In this document: positions 1-9,486 of the stretch, one piece after another
How the letters are laid out: every line of letters begins with the position of its first letter
How positions within the stretch are numbered: position 1 is the first letter of the stretch
Assembly: GCF_031846245.1 (NCBI RefSeq)
Contig: NZ_JAVRIC010000006.1
Location: 62,001-126,000, forward strand
DNA: 64,000 bases
Origin: Banduia mediterranea
GTDB taxonomy: Bacteria > Pseudomonadota > Gammaproteobacteria > Nevskiales > Nevskiaceae
Reading direction: 5' to 3'
Program-made: the position numbers and the translations under genes
The notes under the pieces: model-generated
What the model was told of the DNA's origin: nothing
Databases searched by the model: none
Seen by the model: the letters and a program-made list of their open reading frames with translations, nothing else

Positions 1-806
1 TCGACGCAAATTTGTTCCGCAGCACGCACGCGCTCCTGCAAGCGCGCTCGGGCGGCGGGTTCGTCGCCGTCCGACGGCACGCTGAGACGCAGGCCGGCGA
101 CATTGACCAACAGTTCGGCGACGCTGCGGCTTGCTGCCAGGATCAGGGCATTTCGATCCTCGTCGCGTGAGGCGCCGAGGTGCTCCAGCTGGGACCTGCG
201 AGATTCCAGAAGTACGCCCAGCTTCTCGAAAATCTCATGTTCGGCCTCGAAATCGAACAGCACGGTGTCGAAGCTGGCGATCACATGCAGACCCATGCGC
301 GCCAGCTGGCTGCGCCATTGCCCGGGGTCGGCGTCCACGCTCGCCGTGAAGTTGAGCACCGGCAGCAGCGGCCGGCCACATTCGGCCAGTACCCGCAGTT
401 CGTCCCGATGCTTGGCGAGCACCGGTTCGCGTGCGTCGATGACGTACAGTGCCGCCTCGCTGCGCAACAGCTGGCGCAGCACCTTGGCTTCCTGCTCGAA
501 ACGGCCCTGGTCGTGATCGCCGGCCAGAAAGACTTCGATGCGCGCCACCGGGTCGGCATGGCGGCCCGGCACGGTGTCGAGGAAGTCCGACAGCGCGCTG
601 GCGTCTTCCAGCCCCGGCGTGTCGTAGAGCGCGACCAGCGCCTTGCCGTCGGCAAGCAGCGCCGCGCCCTGCACGTCGCGCGTGGTCGCGGCCCGGTCCG
701 AGACCTCGCCGAAGCGGCTGTCGCGCGTCAGCGTGCGCAGCAGCGAGGTCTTGCCGGTGTTGGTGTGGCCGACCACGGCCAGTGACAGGGCATCGCTGCG
801 GATCAT
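1..806 (-). CDS. DUF3482-type P-loop GTPase, 3' end cut off by the window
   Basis: This is a Ras-like/Era-type GTPase of the family that carries a C-terminal DUF3482 region. Visible motifs are the G1 loop GHTNTGKTS (residues 13-21) and a G3 motif DTPG near residue 63. The reading frame stays open through base 1, so the C-terminal part lies outside the window. The ATG at 804-806 overlaps the stop codon of the upstream DUF2868 gene (ATGA), so the pair is almost certainly translationally coupled. These two families are often neighbours in proteobacteria and may act as a membrane-anchored GTPase pair; the cellular role is not established. Family assignment is solid, function is not. Confidence 0.85.
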   Translation of the reverse strand, partial: MIRSDALSLAVVGHTNTGKTSLLRTLTRDSRFGEVSDRAATTRDVQGAALLADGKALVALYDTPGLEDASALSDFLDTVPGRHADPVARIEVFLAGDHDQGRFEQEAKVLRQLLRSEAALYVIDAREPVLAKHRDELRVLAECGRPLLPVLNFTASVDADPGQWRSQLARMGLHVIASFDTVLFDFEAEHEIFEKLGVLLESRRSQLEHLGASRDEDRNALILAASRSVAELLVNVAGLRLSVPSDGDEPAARARLQERVRAAEQICV

Positions 807-2257
807 GCGCTGATCCCGTCCTCGGACAAGGCGGGCAGGGCGCCTGTCGCGTCGGCGCACCAGGGCAGCACGCGATCCATGCCCGCGCGCGTGGCAAAGG
901 CCTGCCATTCGTCGAGGCGGCGTTGCGTGGCTTCGTTGCCGCGTGCCTGCAGGCGTTCGAAGGCCGCGAGCACCAGAATCGCCGGAACCTGCGCCGCGTC
1001 GATCGCCTCGACCGCGAAGCGCTCGTTGCCGCGGTCCGGTGTGGCGGTGGCGCGTGCCACAAAGATCAGCCGGCCGGTTCGGGCTTGTGCGAGTTGATCC
1101 AACAATTGGCGGCCTTGCTCCGCGCTGTCGGCCATGCCGAGCCAGTGGCACTGCCACTGCGACTCGATCGCATCGACATCGTCCGGCGCCCATTCGAGCC
1201 CGAGTGCGAGGCGGCCTCGTCCATGCGCGGCACGGCCTGGCACACGCCGACGCGGCGCCGAGGGGCGCTCCGACGCCGGATCGACGACGCCGAGACCGAC
1301 GTGATCCGGCAGCAGACGTGTGCGCAGGCGCGCATAGCCGGGTCGCGTCAGGTCACGGCCGATGTTCGACAGCGCGCGCATTGCCAGCGCCACGCAGGCC
1401 AGCAGCGCCAGCAGTCGCGGCAGCACGCCATAGACCACCAGGGCGGCGAGCAGCCATACGGCCCAGGCTTCGCGGGCACCGCTGTCCAGAGCCCCGTCCA
1501 CGGGCAGGGTTTCGGGGCCGGTGGCACCGAGCAGCGCCGGGCCCAGCGACATCCAGCGCGCCCATTGCGCCAGTGCCTGCGGGCTCAGCAGAGTGGTTTC
1601 CCAGGCTAACTCGTAGGCGCGGACCGAGAGCAGCACCGCCAGTGTCAACAGCGCGCACACAGAAAACGCAAGCCAGGCGGCATGCACGACGGCGCCCAGC
1701 AGCCAGCGACCGCTGCTGCCGCCCGCCAGCAGGCGAATGGCGTCCAGCGCACTGCTGTCGGCTGGCTCGGCGGGCCCGGAACTCGCGAGGGCGTGTCGTT
1801 CCCAGCGGGTCCACAGTTGCCTGATCAGTCGGCCGAGACCCGGTGCGGCGCGGCTGGACCAGGGTTGTATCGCCAACCACAGCAGCAGGCTCAGCAGATT
1901 GAAACCCACCAGCACACAGACCAGCAGCGGCAGACTGACCGGCTGGCGGCTGCCCAGCGTGGTGCTGGCGGCGGCGATGCCGGCGATGCCGCTGAGCGTG
2001 AGGACGATGCCGACCAGCGCCAGCGCGCTGCGGCGCAGACGGCGCAGCGCGCGCAGGCGTGCGTCCGACCCGGGCAGGGCCTGGGCGCGGGTGGCGAGCC
2101 GCTGCGCGAAGTCGCCGCCGGCCGCGATCGCGCGGGCATCGGCGTCGGGCGTGTGGGGTGGATGGCCGGCGTTTTCTTCGCGCAGGCACACCAACTCCAT
2201 AAGCAGGCGATCGCCGAGCCGGAGCGCGCCGGAGGGTGCTGTCGAGAGTACGGACAT
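803..2257 (-). CDS. DUF2868 membrane protein
   Basis: The 484-residue product has several strongly hydrophobic stretches, around residues 90-115, 130-155, 220-250 and 305-335, within a positively charged and Ala/Leu-rich chain, as expected for DUF2868 proteins. The ATG at 2257 was chosen because it opens directly into the conserved N-terminal section (LGDRLLMELVCLREEN). An upstream extension of the frame to 2395 has no conserved character. The gene ends in a 4-base overlap with the DUF3482 GTPase, so the two probably act together at the inner membrane. No enzymatic motif is visible and the function is unknown. Confidence 0.8.
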   Translation of the reverse strand: MSVLSTAPSGALRLGDRLLMELVCLREENAGHPPHTPDADARAIAAGGDFAQRLATRAQALPGSDARLRALRRLRRSALALVGIVLTLSGIAGIAAASTTLGSRQPVSLPLLVCVLVGFNLLSLLLWLAIQPWSSRAAPGLGRLIRQLWTRWERHALASSGPAEPADSSALDAIRLLAGGSSGRWLLGAVVHAAWLAFSVCALLTLAVLLSVRAYELAWETTLLSPQALAQWARWMSLGPALLGATGPETLPVDGALDSGAREAWAVWLLAALVVYGVLPRLLALLACVALAMRALSNIGRDLTRPGYARLRTRLLPDHVGLGVVDPASERPSAPRRRVPGRAAHGRGRLALGLEWAPDDVDAIESQWQCHWLGMADSAEQGRQLLDQLAQARTGRLIFVARATATPDRGNERFAVEAIDAAQVPAILVLAAFERLQARGNEATQRRLDEWQAFATRAGMDRVLPWCADATGALPALSEDGISA

Positions 2258-2318
2258 GTCGTGCGAATCATACGCAAACGCGGCTTCGCTTCCGGCGCTG
2301 TGGATGTGCCGCGCTCGT

Positions 2319-2744
2319 TTAATCGTCCGTGCTGCTGCGCAGCCGCTTGGTCCGACCGCGCCGGGTTTTTTCGTCCACGCGCTTGCGCCTGGCATTGGCG
2401 CTGGGCCGCGTCGCCTTGCGCACGCGCGGAACGCGCGTGGCCGCTTCGAGGATCAGGCGCAGCCGTTCCAGAGCGTGCTGGCGATTGCGTTCCTGGCTGC
2501 GCTCGGTCTGTGCCTTGATGATCAGCACGCCGTCCTGCGACAGGCGCCGATCCGGGCGGTCCAGCAGCCGTTGCTTGACCGCATCCGGCAGGCTGGAGGC
2601 CGGGATGTCGAAGCGCAGCTGTACCGCGCTGGAGGTGGTGTTGACGTGCTGTCCGCCCGCGCCCTGGGCGCGGATCGCGGTCCATTCGATCTCGCTCAGC
2701 GAGACCGAGACCGAACGGGTGATGACGAGCGTGGCGTCGGACAC
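2319..2744 (-). CDS. arfB: ArfB (YaeJ) peptidyl-tRNA hydrolase for ribosome rescue
   Basis: The 141-residue protein has the class-1 release-factor catalytic loop GAGGQHVN (GGQ at residues 30-32), followed by the SSAVQLRFDI strand and a very basic C-terminal tail rich in Arg/Lys that in ArfB enters the empty mRNA channel. ArfB hydrolyses peptidyl-tRNA on ribosomes stalled on non-stop mRNAs. It lacks the codon-recognition domain of RF1/RF2, consistent with its small size. The start chosen is a GTG at 2742-2744, giving the usual short N-terminus; no strong Shine-Dalgarno is visible. The gene is on the same strand as its neighbours but not overlapping. Confidence 0.9.
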   Translation of the reverse strand: MSDATLVITRSVSVSLSEIEWTAIRAQGAGGQHVNTTSSAVQLRFDIPASSLPDAVKQRLLDRPDRRLSQDGVLIIKAQTERSQERNRQHALERLRLILEAATRVPRVRKATRPSANARRKRVDEKTRRGRTKRLRSSTDD

Positions 2745-2827
2745 GGGAGGGCGCGAACGAGTCGGAAAGCATCGCGCGACCGCAGCAGCACTGCGAACGG
2801 CGGTCGCGCGAGGTCCGGATTGGTGGC

Positions 2828-3346
2828 TCAGGACGCCAAGCCGAGACCGAGCAGGACGTGCAGCACGATGTTGACGACAAAGCCGATCAGCACCACGACC
2901 ACGGCACGCCAGGTCTGCGTGTAGTCCAGGGCCTGGCGCACGCCGACGATCATCGCCACCAGCATCCAGATGCTGACCACGAGCCCGATCAGACCGCCCA
3001 GGGATGGAATCGCGGTCAGGACCAGCAACACGCCCGGACTCTGCGCGAAGCCGGTGGTGCGCGCGATTTCGCCCCAATCCGAGCTGGTCTGGGCTTCCGG
3101 CAGCAGTTTGGTGCCGATCAGCCACACCAGGCCGGCCCAGACCGCCCAGCCGAGAATCGAGATCAGCACCGTCATGATCAGCAGGCCGATGCCGCCGACC
3201 GCGAGCGCGCCGATCCCGGACGCGATGGCCACGATCACGACCACGCCCAGCGCCTGGGCGGTCGCGCCGGTATCGGCTTCCACCTCTTCGAACGTGGGTA
3301 CATCGAGCTTGGCCGCGCCAAGCATGCGTTGAGTGAAGCTTGCCAT
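2828..3346 (-). CDS. YIP1-family integral membrane protein
   Basis: The 172-residue protein starts with a short amphipathic segment (MASFTQRMLGAAKL) and then has about five hydrophobic segments rich in Val, Ile, Leu and Gly, typical of bacterial YIP1-domain proteins. No catalytic motif is visible. It is followed on the same strand by arfB, but the 83-base gap means co-transcription is only possible. The role of bacterial YIP1 proteins is not established. The start is the first ATG of a hydrophobic frame. Confidence 0.75.
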   Translation of the reverse strand: MASFTQRMLGAAKLDVPTFEEVEADTGATAQALGVVVIVAIASGIGALAVGGIGLLIMTVLISILGWAVWAGLVWLIGTKLLPEAQTSSDWGEIARTTGFAQSPGVLLVLTAIPSLGGLIGLVVSIWMLVAMIVGVRQALDYTQTWRAVVVVLIGFVVNIVLHVLLGLGLAS

Positions 3347-3443
3347 GTTCAGACTCCCTTGCCGGTTGCCATTATTGTTGGAGGGGATTCACTTATCGCG
3401 CAGGCATCGCCGCCGCGTCAAACGCGGCGCGTCTGCCCGCAGG

Positions 3444-4331
3444 TCAATCCGGACGACCCAGCCACTCCTCGCAGAACGGCGGCAGCTCGGTGCTCGGGCT
3501 GAATTGCGGCGGTCGCTTCTCGCGAAACGCCTGCACGCCTTCCTTGCCGTCACGGGTGCTGGTGTAGAACACTGCCAGGGAATCCACGCGATGCGCTTCC
3601 AGCGGATGCGGCTGCGCCGAGTTGCGCATCATCATCTGACGCGTCAGCGCGACCGCGACCGGAGAACGGTTCTGGGTGATGCGACGCGCCAGCGCGCAGG
3701 CTTCGTCGAGCAGTTGTTCGGGCGGCAGCACGGCCTTGAGCAGACCGCCATCGAGTGCCGTCTGGGCGTCGAGAATGTCCGCGCTGTAGGTCCATTCCAG
3801 GGCCTGGCTGAGCCCGACGATACGCGGCAGGAACCAGCTCGAACAGGCTTCCGGCACGATGCCGAGCCGGCCGAACACGAAGCCGATGCGGGCCTTGTCC
3901 GAGGCCAGCCGGAAGTCCATGGCCAGCGTCATGGTGGCGCCGATGCCGACCGCCGCGCCGTTGATCGCCGCAATGACAGGCTTGTTGCAATCGAAGATCG
4001 AGAGCGTGACGCGGCCGCCGGTGTCGCGCACGCCCTTGAAGATGGCAGGATCGTCGAGGCGCTCGCGCATGTCGGCGAGCGTGGGCTGCAGCGTTTCATC
4101 GAGGCCGAAGACATTGCCTTCGACCGACAGGTCCATTCCGGCGCAAAACGCCCGGCCGCTGCCGGTGACCACGATCGCGCGAATATCGTCGCGCGCGTTG
4201 ACGCCAGTGAAGAAGTCGACGAGCTCGTTGGCCATCTCGACCGTGAAGGCGTTGAGTTGCCCGGGCCGATTCAGTTGCAATGTGGCGATGCCGGTGTCGT
4301 CGACATCCACGGACAGGGTGTTGTAGCGCAT
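3444..4331 (-). CDS. Crotonase-superfamily enzyme, probably an enoyl-CoA isomerase type
   Basis: The 295-residue protein has the crotonase fold signatures: the first oxyanion-hole segment AFCAGMDL and the second INGAAVGIGATM. The two glutamates that define classical enoyl-CoA hydratases are absent at the aligned positions (Thr and Phe instead). A glutamate is present in GIVPEACSSWFLP, the position used by delta3,delta2-enoyl-CoA isomerases. An isomerase or other CoA-ester role is therefore more likely than straight hydration; this rests on alignment by eye. The ATG at 4331 gives a normal crotonase N-terminus. Neighbouring genes are unrelated to fatty-acid metabolism. Confidence 0.85.
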   Translation of the reverse strand: MRYNTLSVDVDDTGIATLQLNRPGQLNAFTVEMANELVDFFTGVNARDDIRAIVVTGSGRAFCAGMDLSVEGNVFGLDETLQPTLADMRERLDDPAIFKGVRDTGGRVTLSIFDCNKPVIAAINGAAVGIGATMTLAMDFRLASDKARIGFVFGRLGIVPEACSSWFLPRIVGLSQALEWTYSADILDAQTALDGGLLKAVLPPEQLLDEACALARRITQNRSPVAVALTRQMMMRNSAQPHPLEAHRVDSLAVFYTSTRDGKEGVQAFREKRPPQFSPSTELPPFCEEWLGRPD

Positions 4332-4433
4332 CGGGGGGCTCTCCAGAATGGGGACGCCACGATAGTCAGCGGGGAGCACAAGCGTCCACCTCGCGTGCTG
4401 ACCCGAACAGTGGCTTCCACGGAGTTCTCGCGC

Positions 4434-4640
4434 ATGCCCAGCCCCGCCTACCTGTTCGCGTCGATCGTCTTCAGCTCGATCGGCCTGGCCGCGTTTCTGT
4501 ACGGCAAGAAGCAGGCGATGGCGCCGCCGCTGGTGGTCGGCGTGGCCTTGATGCTGGCGCCCTACTTCCTGCCGGGAACGGTCTGGTTGTGCGGCGTCAG
4601 CCTGGCGCTGCTCGGTGCGCTTTACTGGCTTCGCAGCTAG
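4434..4640 (+). CDS. Small two-helix membrane protein of unknown function
   Basis: A 68-residue protein beginning at ATG 4434. It is dominated by two hydrophobic segments (about residues 4-20 and 29-65, the latter possibly two short helices) separated by a Lys-Lys turn (GKKQAM). Its 3' end overlaps the stop of the convergent efflux gene by four bases. Small proteins of this layout occur widely in gammaproteobacteria without an assigned function. No other feature supports a specific role. Confidence 0.6.
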   Translation: MPSPAYLFASIVFSSIGLAAFLYGKKQAMAPPLVVGVALMLAPYFLPGTVWLCGVSLALLGALYWLRS

Positions 4641-6142
4641 GACGGATCGGCGACTTCGCCTGCTTCCTCGGTTTGCTCGTCGGCGAGCCAGCCGCCCCCG
4701 AGCGCGCGGTACAGGTCGACCAGACTGGTCAGGCGCAGCAGGCGGGTTTGCAGCATCGACTGCTGCGCCTCGAACAGTGCGCGTTGCGCATCGAGGCGTT
4801 GCAGGCTGCTGTCGACGCCGCTGCGGTAGCGAAGTTCGCTGAGTTCCATGCGTCGCTGCGTGGCTTCGAGCAAGTCGGCCTGGGCGGCCAGCTCTTCGTC
4901 CAGCGTGGATCGTGCAGCCAGACCGTCCGCAACCTCGCGGAAGGCCGTCTGGATGGCCTTTTCGTATTCCGCCACGGCGATGTTTTCGCGTAGGCGCGCA
5001 AGGTCGAGATTGGCGCGATTGCGGCCGGCATCGAAGATCGGCAGCGTGATCTGCGGCATGAACGACCATGACTCGGTGCCCGAGTCGAACAGTCCATCGA
5101 ATTCGCTGCTGCTTGTGCCGTAGCTGCCGGTCAGGCTGATGCGCGGGAAGAATGCGGCGCGCGCCGCACCGATGCTGGCATTGGCCGCGCGCAGGGACTG
5201 TTCGGCGGCGAGGATGTCGGGACGTCGCTCGATCAGCTCGGACGGCAGCCCGGCAGGGACGTCCGCGATCAGCGCCTGCTGCCCCAGGGGCAACGGCGGT
5301 GGCAGACGGTCCTCGGGGATCGGCTGGCCGATCAGCAGCGTCAGTGAATTGCGCGCCTGAGCTTGCTCGCGCTTCGCCGCGGCGAGTTGCGCGCGCGCCG
5401 TGGCATGCAGCGTCTGGGCCTCCCGCAGTTCCAGTTCGGAGCCAACGCCGGCGTCGAAGCGCAGCTGCGCCAGGTGCAGGCTTTCGGCGCGCGTGTCCAG
5501 CGTGCCGAGGACGATGTCCATCCGCTCGGCCGCCGAGCGTTCGTTGAGGTAGGCCGTGGCGACGGCGGCGATCAGCGAAATCTGCGCGCCGCGACGAGCC
5601 TGTTCGGTTGCCAGGTATTCGGCCAGCGCAGCATCGCGCAGGCTGCGCACGCGGCCGAACAGATCGAGTTCGTAGGCGGAGACGCCGAGCCCGACCGAGT
5701 ACTGTTCGTAGATCCCACCGCCACCGGTAGTCGCGCCGGTGCTGGACGCGGTGCCGTCCGGAACGCGCTGGCGCGTGCCCTGGGCATCGGCATTAACCGT
5801 GGGCAGGCGATCGGCACGCTGAATACGAAACTGCGCGCGCGCCGCCTCCACATTCAGAATCGCCTGACGCAGATCGCGATTGTTGTCCAGTGCGATGTCC
5901 ATCAGGCCACGCAGGCGCGCGTCGCCGAAGAATTGCTGCCATGGAATCTCGGAGGCACGGCGATCGCCGGCAGCGGCGACGGCGCCATCGCCGGATTCCG
6001 CGGTCTCCGTTTCGATATAGCTGCCCGCAATCGGCGCCTGCGGGCGTTCGTATCTCGGTGCCATGGAACAGCCCGCGAGCAGGGCGATGGCGGTCGCGGC
6101 GAGCACGCGGCGCAGCGACACTGTGGGTGCGTTGGGGCTCAT
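4637..6142 (-). CDS. Outer-membrane efflux lipoprotein (NodT/OprM type)
   Basis: The 501-residue protein has a lipoprotein signal peptide with lipobox LLAGCS. It then shows the duplicated outer-membrane efflux domain, with recognisable segments YELDLFGRVRS, LIGQPIPEDRLPPPLP, ERRPDILAAE and LPIFDAGRN. It forms the outer-membrane channel of a tripartite pump. ATG 6142 overlaps the stop of the RND pump gene (ATGA), so it is the third gene of an MFP-RND-OMF operon. The length is normal for the OprM/NodT family. Very likely controlled by the AcrR-like repressor at 10985. Confidence 0.93.
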   Translation of the reverse strand: MSPNAPTVSLRRVLAATAIALLAGCSMAPRYERPQAPIAGSYIETETAESGDGAVAAAGDRRASEIPWQQFFGDARLRGLMDIALDNNRDLRQAILNVEAARAQFRIQRADRLPTVNADAQGTRQRVPDGTASSTGATTGGGGIYEQYSVGLGVSAYELDLFGRVRSLRDAALAEYLATEQARRGAQISLIAAVATAYLNERSAAERMDIVLGTLDTRAESLHLAQLRFDAGVGSELELREAQTLHATARAQLAAAKREQAQARNSLTLLIGQPIPEDRLPPPLPLGQQALIADVPAGLPSELIERRPDILAAEQSLRAANASIGAARAAFFPRISLTGSYGTSSSEFDGLFDSGTESWSFMPQITLPIFDAGRNRANLDLARLRENIAVAEYEKAIQTAFREVADGLAARSTLDEELAAQADLLEATQRRMELSELRYRSGVDSSLQRLDAQRALFEAQQSMLQTRLLRLTSLVDLYRALGGGWLADEQTEEAGEVADPS

Positions 6143-9100
6143 GAACGGGGCTCCTGTGCCGCCAGCTGCGGGTTTGCATCCGGATCGTTTGGCTTGGCCC
6201 CGAAGATCTTGTTGACGGCGACGAAGAACACCGGCACCAGGAAGATCGCCAGTACCGTGGCGGCGATGATGCCGCCGAGCACGCCGACGCCGACGGCGCG
6301 CTGGCTCGCCGAGCTGGCGCCGCTTGCGATCGCCAGCGGCAGTACACCGAAGCCGAAGGCCAGCGAGGTCATCAGGATCGGCCGGAAGCGCAGGCGTGCA
6401 GCCTCCACGGTGGAGTCGTACACGCTGCGGCCTTCGGCGTGCAAGTCCTTGGCGAACTCCACGATCAGGATCGCGTTCTTGGCCGACAGGCCGATGATGG
6501 TGACCAGGCCGACCTTGAAGAACACGTCGTTGGGCATGCCGGTCAGGGTCACGGCAACCACCGCGCCGAGCACGCCCAGCGGCACCACCAGGATCACCGA
6601 CAACGGGATCGCCCAGCTTTCGTAGAGGGCGGCCAGCACCAGGAACACGACCAGCACCGACAGGCCGAGCAGCATCGGTGCCTGTGCGCCGGATTGCTTT
6701 TCCTGCAGCGATTGACCGGTCCACTCGAAGCCGTAGCCGACGCTGAGCGTACCGGCGAGCCGTTCCATGGTGTCCATGGCTTCGCCACTGCTGACACCCG
6801 GCAGGCCCTCACCGGAAATATTGATGGACGGGTAGCCGTTGTAGCGGGTCATGAGGACCGGTCCGAACGTCCATTTCGTGGTGGCGAAGGCGGACATCGG
6901 CACCATGTCGCCACGGCTGTTGCCCACGTCCAGGCGCAGGATGTCCTCGGGTGACATGCGCCAGTCCGATTCCGCCTGAATCACCACCCGCTGCATGCGG
7001 CCTTCGTTGGGGAAGTCGTTGATGATGGCCGAGCCCAGGGCGAAGGACAGCGTCTGGTTGATGTCGCCGAAGGACACCCCCAGGGCGCTCGCCGCATCGC
7101 GATCGATCTGCACTTCGAGCTGGGCCGAGTCGGGCAGGGCGGTCACGCGCAGCGTTCTCGGGTTGATCTTGCCGCTGCGCTGGGCATTGGCCATCAGGGT
7201 CTCGCTGGCCTGCTTGAGCGCGGCGTAGCCCTGGCCGGAACGATCCTGCAAACGGAACTCGAAACCGCTGCTGGTGCCCATCCCCTGAATCGCCGGCGGC
7301 ACGATCGACAGCACCTGGGCGCCCTTGATCTCCGAATTCATCAGCAGATCGTCGATGCCGCGAGCGGCGATCGCCGTCGCCGATTGCTCGTCGTCACGTT
7401 CCGACCAGTCGAGCAGCTTCACGAAGGAAATCGCAGCATTGGGGCCGGTGCCGGAGAAGCTGAAGCCGCTGATCATGACTTGCCTGCCGATGGCCTGCTG
7501 GGTCGGCGTGAGCTGGCTGCGCAGCGCCTCGACGCGCGCCTCGTCGCCGTCGGCGCGGGCCCGGGCAATCTTTTCGCGCATCTCCGGTGGCCCCAGGTAG
7601 TAGTTCTCCACCTGTCGCGATACCGCTTCGGTACGGTTGGCGCTGGCGTTTGGTGGCAGCTGGATATCCACGAGTACCGTTCCCTGGTCCTCGACCGGAA
7701 GAAATGAGCCCGGTAGGCGCAGGAACAGGAAGCCCGTCATCGCGACGATGACCGCGAATACCGCCATGAAGCGCCACGGCCGGGTGATGGCCCGCGCCAC
7801 GCCTTTCTCGTAGTGCAGCGTGGTGCGCTCGAAACTGCGATTGAACCCGTTGAAGAAGCGGTCAACGATACCCATCGGACCGCGGCGGATGTCGCGGACG
7901 TGGTCGCTGCCGTGAGTCGCCGGCTTGAGCAGGGTGGCGCACAGCGCCGGTGTCAGCGACAGCGCCAGAAAGCCCGAAAACATGATGGACACGGCCATCG
8001 ACACCGAGAACTGCCGGTAGATCACGCCGACCGAGCCGGACATGAAGGCCAGCGGCAGGAACACCGCCGTCAGCACCAGGGTGATGCCGACCACCGCGCC
8101 GGTAATCTGCTGCATGGCCTTGCGCGCGGCGGCGCGCGGCGTCTGCTCGCCATCGACCATGATGCGTTCGGTGTTTTCCACGACGATGATCGCGTCGTCC
8201 ACCAGGATGCCGATGGCCAGCACCATGCCGAACATGGTCAGCACGTTGATCGAAAAGCCCAGCACCATCAGCACGCTGATCATGCCCAGCAGCGCGATCG
8301 GTACCACGATGGTCGGAATCAGCGTGTAGCGGAAGTTCTGCAAGAACAGGTACATCACCAGGAATACCAGCACCATCGCCTCCACCAGCGTGTGCAGCAC
8401 CTTTTCGATGGAGATCTCGATGAACGGCGAGGTGTCGTGAGGCACCTCGGCGTAGACGCCGGGCGGGAAGTACTTCGACAGCTCGTCGAGTTTGGCACGC
8501 ACCGCCTTGGCCGTGGCCAGCGCATTGGCGCCGGGTGCGAGCTGCACGCCGAAAGCCGCCGCGTCCTTGCCGTTGACCCAGGAATTGAACTGATAGGTCT
8601 GGGCGCCGACCTCTACCCGCGCAACATCGCGCAGCCGCACGATCGAACCGTCCTGGGTGCTGCGCAGGATGATCTTGCCGAACTCCTCCGGTGTCGAAAG
8701 CTGGCCCTTGACGGTGACGGTGGCGGTGATCTGCTGTGTCGGCGTGGACGGTTTGTCGCCGAGCGTACCGGCGGAAACCTGCGCGTTCTGCGCGGAAATC
8801 GCGTTGTAGACATCCGCTGGCGTCAGCTCCAGGCCAGTCAGCCTGGCCGGGTCGATCCACACCCGCAGCGCGCGTTCCGGCGCGAACAGCTGTGCCTTGC
8901 CGACGCCGGGAACGCGCCGCACCTCGTTGATGACATTGCGAGTGACATAGTCGCCGAGCGCGATGTACTCGTAGTTCGGGTTGTCCGACAACAGTGCACC
9001 GACCATGAGAAAGCCGGCGTTGGCCTTCTCCACCTGCAGGCCCTGTTCGAGCACCTGTTGCGGCAGGCGCGATTCCACCCGGCTGATACGGTTCTGAACC

Positions 9101-9417
9101 TCGACCTGCGCCAGGTCCGGATCGGTGCCCGACTTGAAGGTGGCGGTGATCACGGCGCGGCCCGAGGACGAACTCGTGGACGAGTAGTAGATCATGCCGA
9201 CCGCGCCGTTGAGCTCCTGTTCCACCAGGCTGGTCACACTCTGGTCGAGCTGCTCGGCCGAGGCGCCGGGGTACAGTGCGGTGATCTCGATGCTCGGCGG
9301 CGCGACTTCCGGATACTGCGCCACCGGCAGCTTGGGAATCGCGAGCACGCCGAACAGGATGATGAACAGGGCCACCACCCAGGCGAAGATCGGGCGATCG
9401 ATGAAAAAATTGGGCAT
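6139..9417 (-). CDS. RND multidrug efflux pump, HAE1 family, with an extra periplasmic segment
   Basis: The 1092-residue inner-membrane proton antiporter is of the AcrB/MexB type. The paired proton-relay aspartates fall at residues 407-408 (GILVDDAIIVVEN), exactly as in AcrB. The essential lysine in GLSAKNAILIVEF is near residue 980 instead of 940. The 40-residue offset comes from an Arg/Glu/Ala-rich segment after VENYYL, about residues 609-648, in the porter domain, which is predicted to be helical. AcrB is 1049 residues, so the added length is real. It works with the adjacent fusion protein and outer-membrane channel. Substrate range cannot be read from sequence. Confidence 0.95.
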   Translation of the reverse strand: MPNFFIDRPIFAWVVALFIILFGVLAIPKLPVAQYPEVAPPSIEITALYPGASAEQLDQSVTSLVEQELNGAVGMIYYSSTSSSSGRAVITATFKSGTDPDLAQVEVQNRISRVESRLPQQVLEQGLQVEKANAGFLMVGALLSDNPNYEYIALGDYVTRNVINEVRRVPGVGKAQLFAPERALRVWIDPARLTGLELTPADVYNAISAQNAQVSAGTLGDKPSTPTQQITATVTVKGQLSTPEEFGKIILRSTQDGSIVRLRDVARVEVGAQTYQFNSWVNGKDAAAFGVQLAPGANALATAKAVRAKLDELSKYFPPGVYAEVPHDTSPFIEISIEKVLHTLVEAMVLVFLVMYLFLQNFRYTLIPTIVVPIALLGMISVLMVLGFSINVLTMFGMVLAIGILVDDAIIVVENTERIMVDGEQTPRAAARKAMQQITGAVVGITLVLTAVFLPLAFMSGSVGVIYRQFSVSMAVSIMFSGFLALSLTPALCATLLKPATHGSDHVRDIRRGPMGIVDRFFNGFNRSFERTTLHYEKGVARAITRPWRFMAVFAVIVAMTGFLFLRLPGSFLPVEDQGTVLVDIQLPPNASANRTEAVSRQVENYYLGPPEMREKIARARADGDEARVEALRSQLTPTQQAIGRQVMISGFSFSGTGPNAAISFVKLLDWSERDDEQSATAIAARGIDDLLMNSEIKGAQVLSIVPPAIQGMGTSSGFEFRLQDRSGQGYAALKQASETLMANAQRSGKINPRTLRVTALPDSAQLEVQIDRDAASALGVSFGDINQTLSFALGSAIINDFPNEGRMQRVVIQAESDWRMSPEDILRLDVGNSRGDMVPMSAFATTKWTFGPVLMTRYNGYPSINISGEGLPGVSSGEAMDTMERLAGTLSVGYGFEWTGQSLQEKQSGAQAPMLLGLSVLVVFLVLAALYESWAIPLSVILVVPLGVLGAVVAVTLTGMPNDVFFKVGLVTIIGLSAKNAILIVEFAKDLHAEGRSVYDSTVEAARLRFRPILMTSLAFGFGVLPLAIASGASSASQRAVGVGVLGGIIAATVLAIFLVPVFFVAVNKIFGAKPNDPDANPQLAAQEPRS

Positions 9418-9486
9418 GGGTCGGTTCTCGGCTTCAGTTTCCGCGCGTGTCGGGGGGCTGCCGTACAGCGAATGGCAGGTGCACGA

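Noticed and set aside
18-806. Plus-strand frames overlapping the left-edge GTPase
   Set aside because: They are antisense shadows of the GTPase with a clear P-loop.
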